DNA of 64,000 bases from Hydractinia symbiolongicarpus (lineage: Eukaryota; Cnidaria; Hydrozoa; Anthoathecata; Hydractiniidae): contig NC_079878.1 in the NCBI RefSeq assembly GCF_029227915.1, positions 17,734,001 to 17,798,000 on the forward strand, written 5' to 3'. Positions 47,901 through 53,900 of this stretch are shown here, piece after piece. Positions within the stretch are counted from its first letter, which is position 1. Every line of letters starts with the position of its first letter. The notes under the pieces were generated by a model. It had not been told where the DNA came from and did no database searches. It saw nothing but the letters and a program-made list of their open reading frames with translations. A program made the position numbers and the translations under genes.

Positions 47901-50900
47901 CCCTCCCTCATAAGGGGAGTTTTTGCGAGGCGATGGTAAAAGTATACTTACTTACTTTTTTCCTGAATCTTAGGTTTAAGGCTGGAAATTTAGCTTTTCG
48001 CTTTTGAAGTTCATTCTCTAAAACATGTGGATATCTTCTGTTGTGAAGATATATATTATAGGTATCCTTAAAAACTGCAAAAGAGACCAATTGTAAAAAA
48101 TTTAATAAACGCCCCTGGCGTTTATTCGAAGCATTACGGCATGTCCAACTTTTAAAGAAAGTTGTACAATTTTGCTGTTTTTTTTTTACTTTTAAACGGT
48201 CCGTTTAAACTTACCGTGTATTTAAAAAGCATATAAGCCAAAAAAGTAACACGCTACACCTGTTTTATTTGCTTTTTCTATATTTATCATATTTACTTCA
48301 GGGGTTTATTCGATTTCCAACAGCTGATGCTGTGGAGAAGTTACGTAAAGTTGAATTTTCGACATCTGCGTCTTGGAACTTCACTTTGACTAAAATTTCA
48401 GGTAGGGCGGAATACTTCAATTGAAGGAAAGATAGTCCTATTTTTTAACGTTACATATTTCAGTCCGAATTCTCAAACCATATTAACCTTTTAATGGTTG
48501 AAGATCATCATCATCATCACCATCACCAGCACCAGCATCACCATCACCATATGCGTACGGTTTTGCAACTTCATAATTTTTTCCGTTAGCCTTATTAAAT
48601 CTTTGTCTAATAAAAGTTATTATATTATTTCTTATTATTATATATTATTAAAAGTTATTATTAATGCACTCTTGATGATGGACTCTTATTTTTACTTAAG
48701 TTTTTCTTTCCATGGTGGGTTAAGTACATGGTAGTGTTTCTGTTTCTTCCTGGGATAGAATAAATTGTACACATTTGCAGCCATCCAACCATATCGTTTA
48801 GCGTAGCAAAGAAATGTGTTCATGATGGCACAGCTGCTTTATCGAACAATAAGATTATTTAGCTCTTATGAGGTATTGTCTAAATTTTATCTTCCCAAAT
48901 GTTTCACATTCAATTTTTATTGAATAATGTTCATGTCAACCGATTTTAAAAGAAACTTGTTACTTGGATCTAAAAAGTTTGAAAGATAAAGTAGCTAAAT
49001 ATAATACTATTGCATGCGTTTATTTAGTTTTACCTGTAGCACTGTCATAAGTTACGAATAAGAAAATGATTCTGGACTGTGGCATAATGAATGCTGGAGT
49101 TAATAATTAGGCTTAAAAAATTATAATTGTGTAAAATATTCGTGTCAAGTTCGATTTCTGTTCTTGCAAAGTTTTTTTCAGTATTGCAACCATTTGGGTA
49201 ATATACTGATATTTTTTTTTGTTGCAACTGTTTTAAAGAAATATAGAAACATGACTGCGTGAGTGATTATCTAGCATCCAAACTTTAAGGATATTGCATT
49301 TGAATTAATACATCAATTAGTCAAGCGAGCTAATAATATGTCACCATGTTGACGTGGTTGCATTAAACTCTCGTTTACGATTCAAACGTCCCAAAAACTT
49401 TTGGAGAGAAAGAATTGAAGATATTAAAAAGAAACAAAGCAACCGGAATCGGCGGTCTACCGCCTGCTTTGTTAAAGGACAGTTTTGCATCCATATTGTA
49501 ACCACTTCTGTTATAAACCTATCTCTGAAGACAGCAACCATACCCACAGAACGGAAACACGCGCCAGTAACCCCAATACAAAAGTCCGGCTCGTCAAAAA
49601 AAGTTGATAATTACCGTCCTTCCGCAGGCAAAAGAGGTCACTTGCAGCTACCCTGTTCATGGACAACATCAGGAGAGAGATGGATAAATTAAAACTGGTC
49701 GGAGACATATCAAAAGCATTCGACACCATTAGTCACAGCACTTTGTTATCGAAGATGGCTGCTTATTATGGTAGTAACGAAACTGAGAAAGAAGGGTTTT
49801 GTAATTTTTTGTTTAATAGGCAACAATCTCTTTCGTATGACGATAAATATTTAGACACTATAGGCGTTTTCTGTGGTGTGCCGCAGGGTTCTATGTTAGG
49901 CCCAATATTGTTTTTGATTTTCTTTAATGACTTTGAAACTGTTAACAAACGCCAGAGTAATCGAATTTGCCGACGACAAAGTGATTTACGTTGCTCACCA
50001 TTCTCTCGCCGAAATTGAAAAGTCGTTAAATCACGAACTCCAAAATATTTCTACTTATTTCAGATTAAACGACTCAGTGAAAAGTTAGAAGGGTAAAAGG
50101 GGATGCTGTTTGGCAACAGACAGGCTCGCAAAAGCGGTAAAAGTGACGTTCAACCACTCTGAAGTAAATGTTACAGAGACATACAAATATCTTGGAACAA
50201 CAATCGATCAGTCACTTTCCATGAGCATCAACTTCGAAAAAATGTATAAAAAAGTATGTACTCGACTACGCTTATTAAATTCCTTGACATCAAATTTTCA
50301 CGACGAAACAGCTTTGGTGATCTTAGAGACTGTGTCTGTTTGTAACAGGCAAAGTAGATATGCTTATTTTCCTTTGATGTAGCCGAAAAAGTTATGTCTC
50401 AAATGTTAAAATTTCTGACGTTACGGCGCGACGTCAATAACACTACTTTAACGTCAATATCTTATACTAAATTAATGAAGCCATTACAGTGCACCTAAAA
50501 CTTAGAGGCCAAATAACTTGGAAACGAGGTGGTGATGTCAATGATTTTTCACCGCGTAGGTAAGTAGGGAGCACCTAGGACCAATTTGGGTAATTTTCCA
50601 AAACCTGGTTCCCCAATCCGTTTCGGAATGGACGAGTTAATGACGTCATCAAAAAACCTTCAAACCCTAATATCTCTGCAACCGTTTGTCAAAAGTACAT
50701 CATCCTATACATTTTCTTGATCAGCGTTTCAAGATCTATGCGATAAAGGCAGCAGATATACAAATTTCTAAAAAAAATTCAGTATTTTAGCAGGTCTTTG
50801 CTGACGTCAGCAAAATTTTTAAACTCTATATATCTCATTAACCGCTCATCAATAGCACATGATCATATACATTTTCTTGATCAGCAGTTTTTTTTTTTTG

Positions 50901-53900
50901 TATCTGCACTGCTGTTGTCAGCAAAAAACTTAAAACAACCTATTTTTCCATTTTTCTTCTGCTTAAGTGGATTTCTCCACGGGCTTTATCGACTAGTCTA
51001 TATAATAATACGCCAGTTCCGTTTCTCTGTGACAGGCAAAGTTGATATCCTTATTTTGCTTTGATGTCGCCGAAAAAAATCTTTGATGTTGCCGAAAAAA
51101 AATATGTCTTCTGTGTCGAAAAATGCCACGAGTTTGCGCTTGCGTTTGTTTGTTGCGTTTTATAATCACGTGATCAAAATAAAAATTTTAATTGGATGAA
51201 TCAAACCAAGTGATGAAAATAAAGCAGTTCTATTTGTTGAAAATTCCAAGTTTCCCCTGACGATCAAAACAAACGTAAAAAGTTTGTTAAATGAAGTTCC
51301 TAGCACAAAGTAACGGAATTTGTCTTTGCATAAAAGATGGCTGTTCTTTTTAAGCATTTGTGTACTCTTTCCTTCAAAATAAATCTTTACAAAAACATTT
51401 AAAAAGGGGCATGGTATATAAATGAAGTATAGAAAGGTTTCTGTAAGGTTTGTTTATGTTTTTTTCAGTTTTGATAATATTATTGATGCGAGATATGTTT
51501 GTTATAGCTAGCATCATAAAGCCAACCACATCAACAACAACTAGCTGGCTAGTAATATATAAGTATGTAGCCATGTTCTTTAACCTAGCTAAGTTGCAAG
51601 TTTATATTTAACTGCCACCTATTAGCTACTGTAGCTAGCTAATGTTTGCTTCAAACTTAAGATTACCAGCAGTACCTAGCTAACCTCTGAGTTTTATGTT
51701 GCTTTTTACATCTTAGTTATCTTAGTGGTCTTTGCTAGGAATATGGCTGTAACTTATTTCACTTGATTTTTAAGTTTAAATTAGAAGATATAACAAGCCA
51801 CAAAACCTTTTAAAAAAGTATCTAAGAGCTCTTTTTTATGCAAATAATGTATTTTTCACATTTTGTGTAACTAAACTTACATAGGTTGCATGAAATAACA
51901 AAACGATTTTTATTTAACATGTAGTAATTCTGATAGCTCAAGTGTGATGATTTGTGTTGTTCTAGATGTTCTGACTCAAATGTTTTTGTTTAGGGAAGGT
52001 TTACATATTACGTAATCAAGTGGGGAAGGGGGGTCATCGAAATTGCTTACGCTTGATTAAGGGGGGGGGGGAGGGGTCAAGTAGTTTAATGACATAAGCA
52101 AATCAAAAAAAATTAACAGCATATTTTATCATGAGTGTGAAAAATATCAAGTATCTAAAGTGTTTGTATTCGCCATATTCTATATTTTATATGCAAGATA
52201 TATATCTTGCATATAAAATATAAAAGTAAAATATAAAACTGTAAATATTCGTCGTTTTTTACGGATTTTTTGTTTTTTTTGGGGAAGGGGGTTTCAGTAG
52301 ATGATGACTTAATTCTGGGAGGGGGGTCAACCAAATAATTACGACTGATTGCATGGGGGAGGGGGGAGCAGAAAATCGGTGAAAAATTGATTACGTAATA
52401 TGTGAACGCTCCCTTATGACATTTCATGTCATTTAAGAAAAGTTTATATAAACTTTTTTGAGGGAGTACTATATGCATGGTAACATCGAAGAAGCTTGTG
52501 CTTTTTTTTAATTCTTATTTGAAAGAGGTTTTTGACATTGTGGGGAAAATTTACGTAGCTTTTTTACATTTTTTGATTTTGTTGCAGTATTTACATGGGT
52601 TTTTGATTATTTATTTTTTAATTTTATTTTTGGGGGGAGGGGGGAGGTGGTGGAAGAATTTACATTTTTTACATTTAATGTAAAAAATGTACAGGAAAAG
52701 CTGGGGTGACTATCCATTTACATATATAGTGCATATACTATATATACAAACTTTTTTTTTTTTTTTTTTTAAATTATGTTAACTTTTGTGGCAAAAAGAT
52801 CATGCAATTTACCGAAAGAACTAATTTAATAGAATTTAACTTTTCACCTTGCAAGCCATTCCTGTTTTTTATATTCAAATGATAAATTTAACTGACATGA
52901 TATATACAAAAAGTAAAATTCCCACAAAATCCAGCAAGCGTTATTAAACCCTGAAAATTTTAGGCATTTTCCTGATTATTTTTTTGGTTTGCGAAGTTCT
53001 TTTTCTGCAAAAATTTCTAAAAATAAAGTACAGAAATTACCTATTTTAAATGTAAATTTAATTTCTTCTAATTTATGGTTTTGATATTTTCATGTAAGAG
53101 TGTGTGGGCAAAGACAAATCAACATGCTAAAAGAACTGATGTTTGTTGATTTAGAATTACTAAACATAACTGTTTTTTAAATTTAGTGTAAACTTTTGTG
53201 CATATGCCAATATTCAATACACCAAAAGAGCTACTTTGTTGATTTCGGTTTTATACTCTTTATAAGCTATTTTTTTCTTCTTTTTGACATTTTGGATTAA
53301 CTTATTGTTGTTATATGCATATAAAAAAATGGTGTTTTGCAAATTTCTGTTTTACAACTCAATTTTCACATTTTATATAAATTCTTTATGACAGGATGGT
53401 ATGAAATAGACCAAAATACCTGATCTTAGTTGTTCTTAATTTACAGGCTGTGCCTGGTGAAGCTTTAAGGTGAACATTTTGTGCAAGACAATGACATGAC
53501 ATATCTATATGTATATATATATATATAACTGATAGAACTGATTTTTGTTGTTTTAGATGAGATAACTGAAACTTTTTTGACATATTTTTGTTATTTTGTG
53601 AGGTCGTCCATACACAAACAAAGAATTAGATTTTGCAAGCTGTGTTTTCTATATTTTTTATAAATTCTTACCGGGGAGGACTCTGTGCAACGAACCGATA
53701 AAGACTAATTTTTGAATTTTATGGTAGAATTTAATGGGTAAAAGACAACATGCAAAATGTCAAAAAATACTGATTTGTGTTGAATCAGAAGTACTTTCTA
53801 CAACCATTCTTTTTTTTTATAATTGATTTTTGTTGCAAACTGTTTTTTTTTTCTTACATTTCGGATTAAAATGTTGCTTTAGAGGGTACATACATGCAAT

